In this document: positions 8,867 to 18,041 of the stretch, piece by piece | How the letters are laid out: every line of letters begins with the position of its first letter | How positions within the stretch are numbered: position 1 is the stretch's first letter | Source: Flavobacteria bacterium MS024-2A | GTDB taxonomy: Bacteria; Bacteroidota; Bacteroidia; Flavobacteriales; Flavobacteriaceae | Direction of reading: 5' to 3' | Assembly: GCA_905182305.1 (NCBI GenBank) | Contig: CAJJBB010000010.1 | Span: forward strand, 62,001-126,000 | Length of the DNA stretch: 64,000 nucleotides | Position numbers and translations under genes: made by a program | The notes under the pieces: model-generated | The model's input: only the letters and a program-made list of their open reading frames with translations | The model's database searches: none | What the model was told of the DNA's origin: nothing

Positions 8867-9562
8867 ATGGAACAAAAAACAGCTAATCCACTAAAAGAGG
8901 CAACCATCCTCTTCGTGAACAAAGAGAAGGAACCTCTTTTTTCAAAAAAGAGCCGAAAATTATTATCAGATCCTATGGACGATAATAACCCAATCACTGT
9001 TCAGGTTTTGGGAATTTGTTCTGCATTAGCTATCACAGTTCAATTAAAACCAGCTTTGGTAATGAGTGTTTCTGTAATGGTTGTGATGGCCGCCAGCAAT
9101 GTTATCATTTCTTTACTTAGAAATCTTATTCCAAACCGCATACGTATTATTGTTCAACTTGTGGTTGTAGCCTCTATGGTAATTTTAGTTGATCAGGTGT
9201 TGCGAGCATATGCCTATGATGTGAGTAAAGAACTCTCCATTTTTATTGGATTAATAATTACAAACTGTATTGTAATGGGACGTCTAGAAGCTTTTGCCTT
9301 AGGTCACGGTGTATGGAAATCCTTTTTAGATGGCATTGGAAATGCTGTAGGTTACGGTTTTATTCTAGTGGTTGTAGCTTTTTTTAGAGAGTTGCTAGGT
9401 TCAGGAAAATTATTAGGCTTTCAAGTAGTACCAGACGCACTTTATGAAATGGGATATGAAAATAACGGATTGATGTTGCTATCTCCTATGGCACTTATTA
9501 CAGTTGGGATTCTAATTTGGATTCAACGAGCACGTAACCGAAGTTTAATTGAAAAAAATTAA
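8867..9562 (+). CDS. nqrD: Na+-translocating NADH:quinone reductase subunit D
   Basis: Polytopic membrane subunit of 231 residues with about six helices and the conserved segment FIGLIITNCIVMGRLEAFAL, whose cysteine helps hold the intramembrane iron-sulfur cluster shared with NqrE. LGICSALAIT near residue 50 carries the other conserved cysteine. The N-terminus is longer (about 40 soluble residues) than in the Vibrio protein. Directly abuts nqrC and lies 9 bases before nqrE. Confidence 0.95.
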   Translation: MEQKTANPLKEATILFVNKEKEPLFSKKSRKLLSDPMDDNNPITVQVLGICSALAITVQLKPALVMSVSVMVVMAASNVIISLLRNLIPNRIRIIVQLVVVASMVILVDQVLRAYAYDVSKELSIFIGLIITNCIVMGRLEAFALGHGVWKSFLDGIGNAVGYGFILVVVAFFRELLGSGKLLGFQVVPDALYEMGYENNGLMLLSPMALITVGILIWIQRARNRSLIEKN

Positions 9563-9571
9563 GAGAGTCTC

Positions 9572-10189
9572 ATGGAAGCATATTTAAATTTATTTATTAA
9601 GAGTATCTTTATAGAGAACATGATTTTTGCTTATTTTTTAGGAATGTGTTCTTATTTAGCAGTTTCAAAAACAGTAAAAACTGCAGTTGGACTTGGATTT
9701 GCTGTAATCTTTGTTCTTGCAATTACTGTTCCAATTAACTTTTTATTAGATACTTATTTATTGCGCCCAGGTGCATTATCTTGGTTAGGAGCTCAATACG
9801 CAGACTTAGACTTAAGCTTTTTAAGCTTTATAATGTTTATTGCTGTAATTGCCTCTATGGTCCAATTAGTAGAAATGATTGTTGAAAAATTTGCACCTGC
9901 TTTATATGGTGCACTAGGAATATTTTTGCCACTAATTGCTGTAAACTGTGCAATTTTGGGAGGTTCTTTGTTTATGCAACAAAAGGATTTTTCTGGCGTA
10001 GCAGAGTCTGCAGTATATGGATTAGGTTCAGGAATTGGTTGGTTGTTGGCAATACTTGCTATTGCGGCTATTCGTGAAAAAATAACCTATTCTAATGTAC
10101 CCGCCCCGCTACGTGGATTGGGAATTACCTTCATAATTACAGGTTTGATGGCATTAGGTTTTATGAGTTTTATGGGAATTAAATTATAA
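9572..10189 (+). CDS. nqrE: Na+-translocating NADH:quinone reductase subunit E
   Basis: Polytopic membrane subunit of 205 residues, an inverted-topology paralogue of NqrD. Conserved cysteines are in [12 protein letters not shown] (near residue 26) and [12 protein letters not shown] (near 125), which should hold the intramembrane iron-sulfur centre with NqrD. The length equals the family norm. It lies 7 bases before nqrF. Confidence 0.95.
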   Translation: MEAYLNLFIKSIFIENMIFAYFLGMCSYLAVSKTVKTAVGLGFAVIFVLAITVPINFLLDTYLLRPGALSWLGAQYADLDLSFLSFIMFIAVIASMVQLVEMIVEKFAPALYGALGIFLPLIAVNCAILGGSLFMQQKDFSGVAESAVYGLGSGIGWLLAILAIAAIREKITYSNVPAPLRGLGITFIITGLMALGFMSFMGIKL

Positions 10190-10196
10190 TTTAAGA

Positions 10197-11492
10197 ATGG
10201 ATTATTCAGTTGTTTTAGCGAGTGTTGTTGTTTTTTTAATTGTTACTTTTTTGTTGGTAGGAATGCTTTTAGGTGCCAAAGCAAAGTTATTGCCTTCAGG
10301 TCCAGTATCCTTACTAATAAATGGTGGTAATACTGTAGAAGTTTCCTCAGGAAGTACCTTATTAAGCACCCTAGGAAATAATAAGATATTTTTACCTTCC
10401 GCATGTGGAGGTGGAGGAACATGTATACAATGTAAATGTCAAGTGATTGAAGGAGGAGGAGAAATTCTTCCAACGGAAGCCCCTCACTTTTCCAGAAAAG
10501 AAGTGGCAGAAGGATGGCGTTTAGGATGTCAAGTTAAAGTAAAGCAAGACATGGTTATTCAAGTTCCAGAAGAGGTTTTTGGAATCAAAAAATATGAGGC
10601 CAATGTTCTTAGAAACTGGAATGTTGCTTCTTTTATTAAAGAATTTGTAATCGAAATTCCTGAGGAAATGGATTATAAAGCGGGGGGGTATATTCAAATT
10701 GAAATACCTCAATGTGAAATTAAATATCAAGATATTGATATATCTGCTCATCCTGAAGAACATCCTGGAGAGCCCGATAAATTTAAATTAGAATGGGATA
10801 AATTTAATTTGTGGCCACTGACTATGAAAAATCCTGAAACAGTTGAGCGAGCTTATTCAATGGCTTCTTTTCCTGCTGAAGGAAAAGAAATTATGTTAAA
10901 TGTTCGTATTGCTACTCCACCTTTTGATCGTGCAAAAAATGATTGGAGCGATATTAATCCTGGTGTAGCTTCTTCTTATATTTTTTCCAAAAAAGCAGGT
11001 GATAAGGTTACTATTTCAGGACCTTATGGCGAATTTTTTATTAATGAATCAGAATCTGAAATGTTATACGTTGGTGGGGGAGCAGGAATGGCTCCAATGC
11101 GTTCTCACTTGTATGAATTATTCAGAACATTACAAACAGGTCGTAAAGTTACTTTTTGGTATGGAGGTCGTTCAAAAAGAGAATTATTTTACATAGAACA
11201 TTTTAGAGCTTTAGAAAAAGATTATCCAAATTTTAAATTTTACATCGCTTTATCTGAGCCAATGAAAGAAGACAATTGGAACGTAAAAGATGGTTTAGGA
11301 GGAGAAGGAGATGGTTTCACAGGTTTTGTGCACCAAGTAGTAATTGATAATTATTTAAATCATCATGATTCGCCTGAAGATATTGAAGTTTACTTTTGTG
11401 GGCCACCATTAATGAACCAGGCTATTGAACGTATGGCAGATGATTTTGGAGTTCCACCAGAAAATGTTCGTTTTGATGACTTTGGGGGATAA
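10197..11492 (+). CDS. nqrF: Na+-translocating NADH:quinone reductase subunit F
   Basis: Electron input subunit, 431 residues: an N-terminal membrane helix (about 5-26), a plant-type [2Fe-2S] ferredoxin domain with C70, C76, C79 and C111, then a ferredoxin-NADP reductase-like domain with the FAD motif RAYSMASFP and the NADH-binding GGGAGMAPMRSH and YFCGPPLMNQA segments. It ends in FDDFGG as usual. It oxidises NADH and feeds the complex. A weak hairpin follows, then a small conserved gene and apbE. Confidence 0.96.
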   Translation: MDYSVVLASVVVFLIVTFLLVGMLLGAKAKLLPSGPVSLLINGGNTVEVSSGSTLLSTLGNNKIFLPSACGGGGTCIQCKCQVIEGGGEILPTEAPHFSRKEVAEGWRLGCQVKVKQDMVIQVPEEVFGIKKYEANVLRNWNVASFIKEFVIEIPEEMDYKAGGYIQIEIPQCEIKYQDIDISAHPEEHPGEPDKFKLEWDKFNLWPLTMKNPETVERAYSMASFPAEGKEIMLNVRIATPPFDRAKNDWSDINPGVASSYIFSKKAGDKVTISGPYGEFFINESESEMLYVGGGAGMAPMRSHLYELFRTLQTGRKVTFWYGGRSKRELFYIEHFRALEKDYPNFKFYIALSEPMKEDNWNVKDGLGGEGDGFTGFVHQVVIDNYLNHHDSPEDIEVYFCGPPLMNQAIERMADDFGVPPENVRFDDFGG

Positions 11493-11500
11493 ATTTAAAG

Positions 11501-11515
11501 AGGCCTTTTAAGCCT
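11501..11515 (+). terminator. weak hairpin plus T tract after nqrF
   Basis: AGGC (11501-11504) and GCCT (11512-11515) flank a 7-base loop and are followed by ATTTTTT. A 4-base stem is weak, so this may only partly reduce transcription into the two downstream genes. Confidence 0.3.
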
Positions 11516-11536
11516 ATTTTTTATTTCGGTATTGCT

Positions 11537-11896
11537 ATGAAAATATTAAACTTACAAGACATTCATCAACTTGCTATGTTAGAAGTTGGTAAATATTTGG
11601 AGATTGAAGGATATGAATTTCTAGCGGTTAATTCACAAATCAAACGCTCTCCCCAGTTTGTTTGTGTAAAAGATAAAATTCTTTATTTTGTAATGGTTCA
11701 GGGTTGTTTATACCCTAATTCATCCAAAGACTATGATTTAATCAGGATGAATAAAGTTAAAAATCATGCAGAAAAAAATAAAGCTAGACTATTTTATGCA
11801 GGAGTTGGTTTTGCTCATGCCAATGATTACGAAAAACCTTTAACTAAAAATGATCCGTATGTGGTTAATTTTGATGGACTCCAAACAATTATTTAG
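11537..11896 (+). CDS. conserved small protein of the nqr-apbE cluster, function unknown
   Basis: Soluble protein of 119 residues with no signal peptide, helix repeat or metal motif that I recognise. Notable segments are YLEIEGYEFLAVNSQIKR, PQFVCVKDKILYFVMVQG and ARLFYAGVGFAHAND. The alternation of two strands, a long helix and a further strand with AGVGF is reminiscent of the PDDEXK nuclease-like core, but no acidic/lysine catalytic set is seen. Homologues in Flavobacteriia are, as I recall, found beside nqrF and often carry a misleading subunit F name; that is memory, not shown here. It overlaps the apbE start by 23 bases, so translation of the two is probably linked. A role in Nqr assembly is inference from position. 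Confidence 0.8.
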   Translation: MKILNLQDIHQLAMLEVGKYLEIEGYEFLAVNSQIKRSPQFVCVKDKILYFVMVQGCLYPNSSKDYDLIRMNKVKNHAEKNKARLFYAGVGFAHANDYEKPLTKNDPYVVNFDGLQTII

Positions 11897-12887
11897 CATT
11901 ATATTTTTAGGTTTATTTTTCAGCTGTCAACAGGATGATCATTTCGTTACAAAACGCATAGAGGGTTATGCGCTTGGAACAACCTATTCTATTTCATTTA
12001 ATGCAGAAAATTTAGAAGAAACTTTTGTAGAACACAAAGTAGATTCTCTTTTTACAGTTTTAAATCAATCTTTGTCAACTTATATTCCAACTTCGGATAT
12101 CTCAAAAATTAATAGGGGAGATAGTTTGCTAGTTGTTGATGATCATTTTGTAACAGTATATAAACAAGCAACAGAAATTTGGAATACTACTGAAGGTTTT
12201 TTTGATCCTACTGTTGGGGCATTAGTTAATGCCTATGGTTTTGGTCCCGGAAAAAAGCTTAATACGCTATCTACTCAACAATTGGATAGTATTCTACAAT
12301 TTACAGGATGGGATAAAACAAAGTTAAATACTAATAATACTATACTTAAGACACACCCAAAATTATATTTTGATTTTAACGCCTTAGCAAAAGGCTATGC
12401 AGTTGACGTCTTAGCTAATTATCTTAGGCATCTAAAAGTCACTTCTTTTTTAGTAGAGATTGGAGGTGAAATTGTTGCTCAAGGTAAAAGTTTAAAATCT
12501 AATTCATTTTGGAAAGTAGCCATTGATGATCCTCAACAAGGAGAAGACCGAACTTTTATTCAAATAATTACATTGGAAAATGAGGCTTTAGCCACCTCAG
12601 GGAATTACAGAAAATTTTCTATAAACGAAACTACTGGAGAACAATGGGTGCATTCCATAAACCCAAAAACAGGAAAAGCGATTCCGTCTAATGTATTAAG
12701 TGTTTCCGTCTTAGCAGAAAATTGTATGAAAGCAGATGCTTATGCTACAGCACTGATGGTAATGCCTTTGCAACAGGCTAAAGTACTTATTGAAAAACAG
12801 CCAAGTCTGGAGGCCTATTGGATTTTGTCAGACTCATTGGGCAGAGTAAAAGAGGTTTTTTCATCCGGCTTTTTAAAAGAGAATTAG
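11874..12887 (+). CDS. apbE: FAD:protein FMN transferase, lipoprotein
   Basis: Flavin transferase that links FMN through a phosphoester to threonine of target proteins, here most likely NqrB and NqrC made from the same cluster. Start chosen at ATG 11874 because it gives a lipoprotein signal (FLGLFFSC, lipid cysteine C18); an in-frame ATG at 11850 would add eight residues and spoil it. The LNQSLSTYIPTSDISKIN, DFNALAKGYAVD and VEIGGEIVAQGK segments and the late ADAYATALMVM metal-binding segment are family hallmarks. It acts on the periplasmic face. 337 residues. Confidence 0.94.
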   Translation: MDSKQLFSIIFLGLFFSCQQDDHFVTKRIEGYALGTTYSISFNAENLEETFVEHKVDSLFTVLNQSLSTYIPTSDISKINRGDSLLVVDDHFVTVYKQATEIWNTTEGFFDPTVGALVNAYGFGPGKKLNTLSTQQLDSILQFTGWDKTKLNTNNTILKTHPKLYFDFNALAKGYAVDVLANYLRHLKVTSFLVEIGGEIVAQGKSLKSNSFWKVAIDDPQQGEDRTFIQIITLENEALATSGNYRKFSINETTGEQWVHSINPKTGKAIPSNVLSVSVLAENCMKADAYATALMVMPLQQAKVLIEKQPSLEAYWILSDSLGRVKEVFSSGFLKEN

Positions 12888-12898
12888 TAGGCTTATAA

Positions 12899-13654
12899 TT
12901 ATTTTTTAATTGCCACAGGAATCAGTTCCTGTTTTGGAAGGGCAAAGGATTCTTTTTCAAGATTACTTAAACTAGCCAAAAAATCAATTCCTTCAGCTTT
13001 AAAACCAACAGATTGAAGTCGAAAATAGTAATCTTTTCCATACACCCTTAAATGATCATATTGTCCAAAAATACGGGTTCGTTCTTTTTTATCTATGATA
13101 GTGTCATCTTCAAAAGTAGTTTCACGGTTTTCTTCCAAGGGTACTTGCGCAATTAAGGTACCTTCTTTTTTTAGAACTCTGTAAAGTTCGCGCATGGCCT
13201 TAATGTCATCGGGTATATGTTCCAACACATGATTACACAAAATCAAGTCATATTGATTGTCTTCAAAAGGTAAATCGCATAGGTCTGCTTTAATGTCTGC
13301 AAGGGGAGAGTGAAGATCGGTTGTGGTATAATCCCATTTTTTAAGGCTCTTGAATTTTGTGTAAAATACTTGTTCGGGGGCTACATGTAAAACCTTTAAG
13401 TTTTCCTTTAAAAAGGATGTTTCTCTTGAAAGGTAAAGCCATAACAGCCTGTGCCTTTCTAAAGAAAGTGTTCCTGGGCATAATGCATTCTCACGATATT
13501 TTCGATAACCATAGGGTAAAAATTTACGGTAGGAACTTCCATCTATAGGATCTGTAAATCGAGTTCCTTTAAAGTAAAGTTTAATAAAAGGTCTAAACCA
13601 AATACTCAGTGATATTAAAAGCGGCCTAGGAATAAAATTTAATAACCATTTCAT
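12899..13654 (-). CDS. class I SAM-dependent methyltransferase
   Basis: Methyltransferase of 251 residues with the SAM fold: motif I is the variant VLHVAPEQ, then ADLCDLPFEDNQYDLILCNHVLEHIPD (motifs II-III) and RVLKKEGTLIAQVP. It belongs to the methyltransf_11-like group seen downstream of map in Flavobacteria; the substrate is unknown. Its ATG overlaps the map stop by 4 bases, indicating translational coupling. An N-terminal hydrophobic/basic stretch (about 1-30) may let it sit at the membrane. Confidence 0.8.
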   Translation of the reverse strand: MKWLLNFIPRPLLISLSIWFRPFIKLYFKGTRFTDPIDGSSYRKFLPYGYRKYRENALCPGTLSLERHRLLWLYLSRETSFLKENLKVLHVAPEQVFYTKFKSLKKWDYTTTDLHSPLADIKADLCDLPFEDNQYDLILCNHVLEHIPDDIKAMRELYRVLKKEGTLIAQVPLEENRETTFEDDTIIDKKERTRIFGQYDHLRVYGKDYYFRLQSVGFKAEGIDFLASLSNLEKESFALPKQELIPVAIKK

Positions 13655-14475
13655 ATTATTAAGGGTTCTTTCCTAAAGGGTATTTCTTCATCACTTTTAA
13701 TACCTAAAGCCTCATAAATGTATTGAAAAGTTGAGAGCAGTTCTGGTTTTCCATCAATTAAAGCTACATCATGTTCAAAATGAGCACTTGCTTTACCATC
13801 TGCGGTAAGAATGGTCCAACCATCTTTAAGTTGTTTTATTCTATGTGTACCTCCATTAATCATTGGTTCAATTGCCAAGACCATTCCTTCTTGAAATTTT
13901 TTACCTTGCCCTCTTTTTCCATAATTAGGAACTTCCGGGCCTTCATGCATTATTTTTCCTAGCCCATGTCCAACTAATTCTCGGACTACACCATAACCTT
14001 CTTTTTCACAGTAATGTTGAATGGCATATGCCATGTCTCCAATACGGTTTCCTTCACGGAATTTGTCAATCCCTTTATAGAGTGAAGTTTTAGTAACTTT
14101 CAATAATTTTTCTACTGTTGAATCAATCTCTCCAACTGCAAAGGTATAGGCATGGTCACCATAAAAACCATTTTTTAAAGCTCCACAGTCAATAGATATA
14201 ATATCTCCCTCTTTAAGGGGTTCTTTACTTGGAATTCCGTGGACTACTTGTGAGTTTGGACTCATACAAAGAGTATTTGGAAAATCATATAGGCCTAAAA
14301 ACCCTGGTTCTGCTTTATGGTCTCGAAGAAATGTTTCTGCAAGTCCATCTAACTTAAGAGTACTGACACCGGGTTTAATTTCCGAGGCTAACATTCCTAA
14401 TGTTTTAGATACTATCAAAGCGCTTTCGCGCATTAATTCAATTTCCTCTAGAGTTTTTAGTACAATTTCCGACAT
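13651..14475 (-). CDS. map: methionine aminopeptidase, type I
   Basis: Removes the initiator methionine from new proteins. 274 residues. The metal-binding set is visible: D in SIDCGALKNGFYGDHAYTF (two aspartates), H in GHGLGKIMHEGPEVPNYG, E in VLAIEPMI and E in AHFEHDVALI. The C-terminal tail (about 255-274, EALGIKSDEEIPFRKEPLII) is longer than in E. coli Map but usual in Flavobacteriaceae. Third gene in the gpmI chain, one base after the thioredoxin-like gene. Confidence 0.95.
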   Translation of the reverse strand: MSEIVLKTLEEIELMRESALIVSKTLGMLASEIKPGVSTLKLDGLAETFLRDHKAEPGFLGLYDFPNTLCMSPNSQVVHGIPSKEPLKEGDIISIDCGALKNGFYGDHAYTFAVGEIDSTVEKLLKVTKTSLYKGIDKFREGNRIGDMAYAIQHYCEKEGYGVVRELVGHGLGKIMHEGPEVPNYGKRGQGKKFQEGMVLAIEPMINGGTHRIKQLKDGWTILTADGKASAHFEHDVALIDGKPELLSTFQYIYEALGIKSDEEIPFRKEPLII

Positions 14476-14476
14476 A

Positions 14477-15040
14477 TTAAAAATCTACGTATGAGTCCTC
14501 GTAAGGTAATTTTTTCAAAATTTTCGAAAAATCTTCCACAAGGCTTTCAACAGGAAATTCGACAATTCTGTTAAGTTCATTTCCATCTTCAATAAAAATA
14601 AGGGTAGGGATATTTAGAATATCAAATTCTTTTTCATAACCCAGTGGACTATCTTTATATTCAGAAATAGAATACATTTCAATCCGATCTTCTGATATTC
14701 CTAGAAGATCAAGCAGTTTAAACATACCTCCTAATTCACGTTGAGTATCACCACACCAAGTGCCTAAAAATAATTTAAATTCAAGGTTTTCGGCAAGAGG
14801 TAAGTAGTTTGCTGACCATCCTTCAGGTATTTTAATATTTTCATATTCAGGTTTAAACCAAGCCTGAAATTCGGGGAGTTTTAGATTGGCACGATTTACA
14901 TAACCAATTAGAATAGTTTCTCCTTCTTCTCCAATAATACTTTCTACATTAAGTGGTTGTTGGTGTGTTTTTTTTGGTACAGGATTTTCACAACTTATCA
15001 GAACCAACAATAAAAAGGTAAGGAAAGTTATAGTTTTCAT
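14477..15040 (-). CDS. thioredoxin-fold lipoprotein with single active-site cysteine
   Basis: Predicted lipoprotein (LVLISC, lipid cysteine C17) of 187 residues with a thioredoxin fold. The active site is FLGTWCGDTQRE with C96 only: the usual CxxC is CGDT, so the resolving cysteine is absent. The cis-proline loop is NIPTLIFIEDG. No further cysteine exists in the mature protein. It therefore cannot act as a classical dithiol oxidoreductase on its own and may be a monothiol or binding protein in the periplasm. The ATG overlaps the gpmI stop by 4 bases. Confidence 0.85.
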   Translation of the reverse strand: MKTITFLTFLLLVLISCENPVPKKTHQQPLNVESIIGEEGETILIGYVNRANLKLPEFQAWFKPEYENIKIPEGWSANYLPLAENLEFKLFLGTWCGDTQRELGGMFKLLDLLGISEDRIEMYSISEYKDSPLGYEKEFDILNIPTLIFIEDGNELNRIVEFPVESLVEDFSKILKKLPYEDSYVDF

Positions 15041-16563
15041 TGTCTATTAATTAAGGACTTTTGAGTCATAGTCTTGGGTTGAGAAACATCTAATAAATCT
15101 AAAATAGTAGGCGCAATATCTCCTAAAATACCAGCATTTATTTTTTTCTTTTCAGCATCTACTAATATAATTGGAACAGGATTTGTTGTATGGGCAGTAT
15201 TAGGACTTCCATCAGTATTAATCATCGTTTCACAATTGCCATGATCTGCAATTACAATGCTTACATAGCCAGCTTCAAGCGCAGTTTCAATAACAGCTTT
15301 CGCACATTTATCTACAAATTCACAGGCCTTAATAGCCGCTTGAATATTACCGGTATGTCCAACCATGTCTGGATTTGCAAAATTTAAACAAATAAAATCA
15401 GGTGTAGTTGTATTGATTTTTTTAATAATGGCATCCCTAATTTGAAAAGCACTCATTTCAGGTTTTAAATCATAAGTAGCTACTTTTGGTGAAGGACATA
15501 AAACACGTTCTTCTCCTTCAAATGGAATTTCTCTCCCACCGTTAAAGAAAAAAGTTACGTGAGGATATTTTTCAGTCTCAGCAATTCGAAGCTGTGTTTT
15601 TGATGCTTTAGCTAGGGTATATCCAAGGGTATCTTTTAGATTTTCTTTATCAAAAATTACATTAACTTTTTTAAAGGAATTATCATAATTAGTGAGTGTA
15701 ACATAATACAAATCTAGAGGTTTCATTTCTTGTTCTGGAAAAGCTTTTTGTGAGAGCACTTGAGTTAATTCCCTACCTCTATCAGTTCTAAAATTAAAGA
15801 ATAAGATTACATCATTTTTGGTGATAAGGGCTAAAGGCTTTCCTATGCCATTATCTTTAAAAAGAGGTTCAATAAATTCATCGGTTACTCCCGCAGCATA
15901 ATTTTTTAAAAGTTCTTCTGAAAAGTTAGTTGTTCCAGTCCCTTTTCCACTTATTAGCAAGTCATATGCTTTTTTAATACGTTCCCAGCGTTGGTCTCGA
16001 TCCATTGCATAGTATCTACCAATGATTGAGGCGAGTTGCCCACCTGTTTCAGATAATTTTTTTTCAATTCTTTCAACAAAACCTTTACCAGATTTCGGAT
16101 CTACATCTCGTCCGTCAGTGAAAGCATGGAGGTAGACCTCTTTTAAATCGTATTCTCCAATAAGGTCTAATAACCCCTCTAAATGATTTATATGCGAATG
16201 CACACCACCATTTGAAAGAAGTCCTAATAGATGAACCTTTTTATTATTGGCTTTAGCATATTCTAAACTTTTAGTTAAAACCTTTTCATTTTTTAAAGTA
16301 TCATTTTCAATGGCTAAATTGATTTTTGCTAAATCTTGATAGACTATTCTACCAGCTCCCAAGTTCATATGACCTACTTCACTGTTCCCCATTTGACCCT
16401 CTGGAAGTCCAACATGCTTCCCATCGGTTCTAAGGGTATTGTAACTATAGTTTTTGTATAAAGAATCTATGTAAGGTGTTTTAGCTTGATCAACTGCAGA
16501 AATTTTTGGATCAGGAGAATTACCCCAACCATCTAAAATCATTAAAAGTGTTTTTTGGGCCAT
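15037..16563 (-). CDS. gpmI: 2,3-bisphosphoglycerate-independent phosphoglycerate mutase
   Basis: Glycolytic enzyme converting 3-phosphoglycerate to 2-phosphoglycerate, alkaline phosphatase superfamily, Mn-dependent. Start chosen at ATG 16563 (MAQKTLLMILDGWG); an upstream in-frame start would add 14 residues not seen in the family. LILDGWG gives the first metal aspartate and GNSEVGHMNLGAGR the phosphoserine nucleophile. IADHGNCETM and TAHTTNPVP supply the late metal ligands. 508 residues, full length. First gene of the chain with the thioredoxin-like lipoprotein, map and a methyltransferase. Confidence 0.96.
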   Translation of the reverse strand: MAQKTLLMILDGWGNSPDPKISAVDQAKTPYIDSLYKNYSYNTLRTDGKHVGLPEGQMGNSEVGHMNLGAGRIVYQDLAKINLAIENDTLKNEKVLTKSLEYAKANNKKVHLLGLLSNGGVHSHINHLEGLLDLIGEYDLKEVYLHAFTDGRDVDPKSGKGFVERIEKKLSETGGQLASIIGRYYAMDRDQRWERIKKAYDLLISGKGTGTTNFSEELLKNYAAGVTDEFIEPLFKDNGIGKPLALITKNDVILFFNFRTDRGRELTQVLSQKAFPEQEMKPLDLYYVTLTNYDNSFKKVNVIFDKENLKDTLGYTLAKASKTQLRIAETEKYPHVTFFFNGGREIPFEGEERVLCPSPKVATYDLKPEMSAFQIRDAIIKKINTTTPDFICLNFANPDMVGHTGNIQAAIKACEFVDKCAKAVIETALEAGYVSIVIADHGNCETMINTDGSPNTAHTTNPVPIILVDAEKKKINAGILGDIAPTILDLLDVSQPKTMTQKSLINRQ

Positions 16564-16653
16564 GAATAAACTTTTTATAAAGATACAAATTACTCTAAAC
16601 CTCATTCATTCTTAAAGGCTGAAAAAAAAGCTGTTACTTTGTAAATAAAGCAT

Positions 16654-17583
16654 TTGAAAAAAGGTATTGTTTATCGGTCTACGGGAAGTTGGTATGCGGT
16701 TCATTCTGAAGGTATTTTTTATGATTGTAGAATAAAAGGAAAACTTCGATTAAAAGGAATTAAAAGTACCAATCCTGTTGCGGTTGGAGATCACGTACTT
16801 TTTGAAGTTGATCGTCACGCGACTGCACCAGAGGGAAACATTACTCAAATTGAAGAAAGAAAAAATTATATTGTAAGAAAATCAGTAAACCTTTCTAAAC
16901 AAACCCATATCATTGCCTCTAATATTGATCAAGTTTTTTTAATCATAACCTTAAATAACCCCCCCACGTTTCCTGCTTTTGTAGATCGTTTTTTAGTCAC
17001 CGCAGAGGCCTATCAAATTTCAGCTATTTTACTGTTCAATAAAATAGATTCTTACAAAGATTTTGAATTAAAAGAAGTAAAAGAATTTCAAAAAATCTAT
17101 CAAGATATTGGATATTCTACTTTTAACATTTCAGCGACTCAAGGCATTGAAATAGAAACTGTAAAATCTATAATGCAAGATAAAGTGAGTATGTTTTCCG
17201 GACATAGTGGAGTTGGAAAATCTACTTTAGTAAATGCGATATCTCCAGGTTTAAATATAAAAACAGCGGCTATTTCAAAGCAACATCAGCAGGGAATGCA
17301 TACCACCACCTTTGCAGAAATGTTTGCTTTAACCAAAGGAATTAAGATTATAGACACTCCAGGAATTAAGGGCTTTGGAGTGGTTGACATGAAGCCTGAG
17401 GAAATTGGAAATTACTTTCCTGAATTTTACAAGAGAAAAAATAAATGTAAATTTCATAATTGTTTACACCATAACGAACCAAAATGTGCCATTATAGAGG
17501 CTGTTAAAGCAGGTAAAATTTCTTTATCCCGCTATACTTCATACTTACAAATGTTAGAGGATGATACTCCTTATCGAAATTAA
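16654..17583 (+). CDS. rsgA: ribosome small subunit-dependent GTPase RsgA
   Basis: Circularly permuted GTPase that helps mature the 30S subunit. 309 residues: OB domain first, then G4 LLFNKID, G1 SGHSGVGKSTL and G3 DTPGIKGFG in permuted order, and a C-terminal zinc site CKFHNCLHHNEPKC. The start is TTG 16654; no ATG lies upstream in frame and the family begins KGIVYRSTG, so TTG is well supported. Two bases before dtd. Confidence 0.95.
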   Translation: MKKGIVYRSTGSWYAVHSEGIFYDCRIKGKLRLKGIKSTNPVAVGDHVLFEVDRHATAPEGNITQIEERKNYIVRKSVNLSKQTHIIASNIDQVFLIITLNNPPTFPAFVDRFLVTAEAYQISAILLFNKIDSYKDFELKEVKEFQKIYQDIGYSTFNISATQGIEIETVKSIMQDKVSMFSGHSGVGKSTLVNAISPGLNIKTAAISKQHQQGMHTTTFAEMFALTKGIKIIDTPGIKGFGVVDMKPEEIGNYFPEFYKRKNKCKFHNCLHHNEPKCAIIEAVKAGKISLSRYTSYLQMLEDDTPYRN

Positions 17584-17585
17584 TT

Positions 17586-18038
17586 ATGCGAGTTATTATT
17601 CAAAGGGTTAAAAATGCCCAAGTTATTATTGATAAGTCTGAAAAAAGAACTGTTAAAAGTGGTTTACTTGTCTTTTTAGGAATTGAAGCAGCAGACGATG
17701 CATCAGATGTTGAATGGTTAGTAAATAAAATTTTAAATCTTCGTATTTTTAATGATGAAAATGAAATAATGAATTATTCGCTTCTAGATTCAGAAGGAGG
17801 GTTAATGGTAATTAGTCAGTTTACTATTATGGCTTTTACAAAAAAGGGGAATCGTCCATCTTATATTAGAGCAGCAAAACATGAACATGCTTTTCCCTTG
17901 TATGAATTGTTTTTAGCAACTGCTAAAATGAAACTTGGCAAAAAAGTGATTTCTGGAACTTTTGGTGCAAATATGGAAGTATCACTTATTAATGATGGTC
18001 CAGTCACCATTCAAATAGACTCAAAAAATAAAGAATAG
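17586..18038 (+). CDS. dtd: D-aminoacyl-tRNA deacylase
   Basis: Proofreading enzyme that removes D-amino acids (and glycine on tRNA-Ala) from tRNA. 150 residues, full length. The two active-site motifs are present: ISQFTI near residue 78 and the Gly-cisPro loop NDGPVTI near 136. Start ATGCGAGTTATT encodes MRVIIQRV, the standard N-terminus. It is convergent with murB, 3 bases apart, with no visible terminator. Confidence 0.96.
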   Translation: MRVIIQRVKNAQVIIDKSEKRTVKSGLLVFLGIEAADDASDVEWLVNKILNLRIFNDENEIMNYSLLDSEGGLMVISQFTIMAFTKKGNRPSYIRAAKHEHAFPLYELFLATAKMKLGKKVISGTFGANMEVSLINDGPVTIQIDSKNKE

Positions 18039-18041
18039 TAT

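Noticed and set aside
16628-16642. Promoter-like TTACTTTG before rsgA
   Set aside because: One mismatch in the TA pair and no TTG upstream; not strong enough to list.
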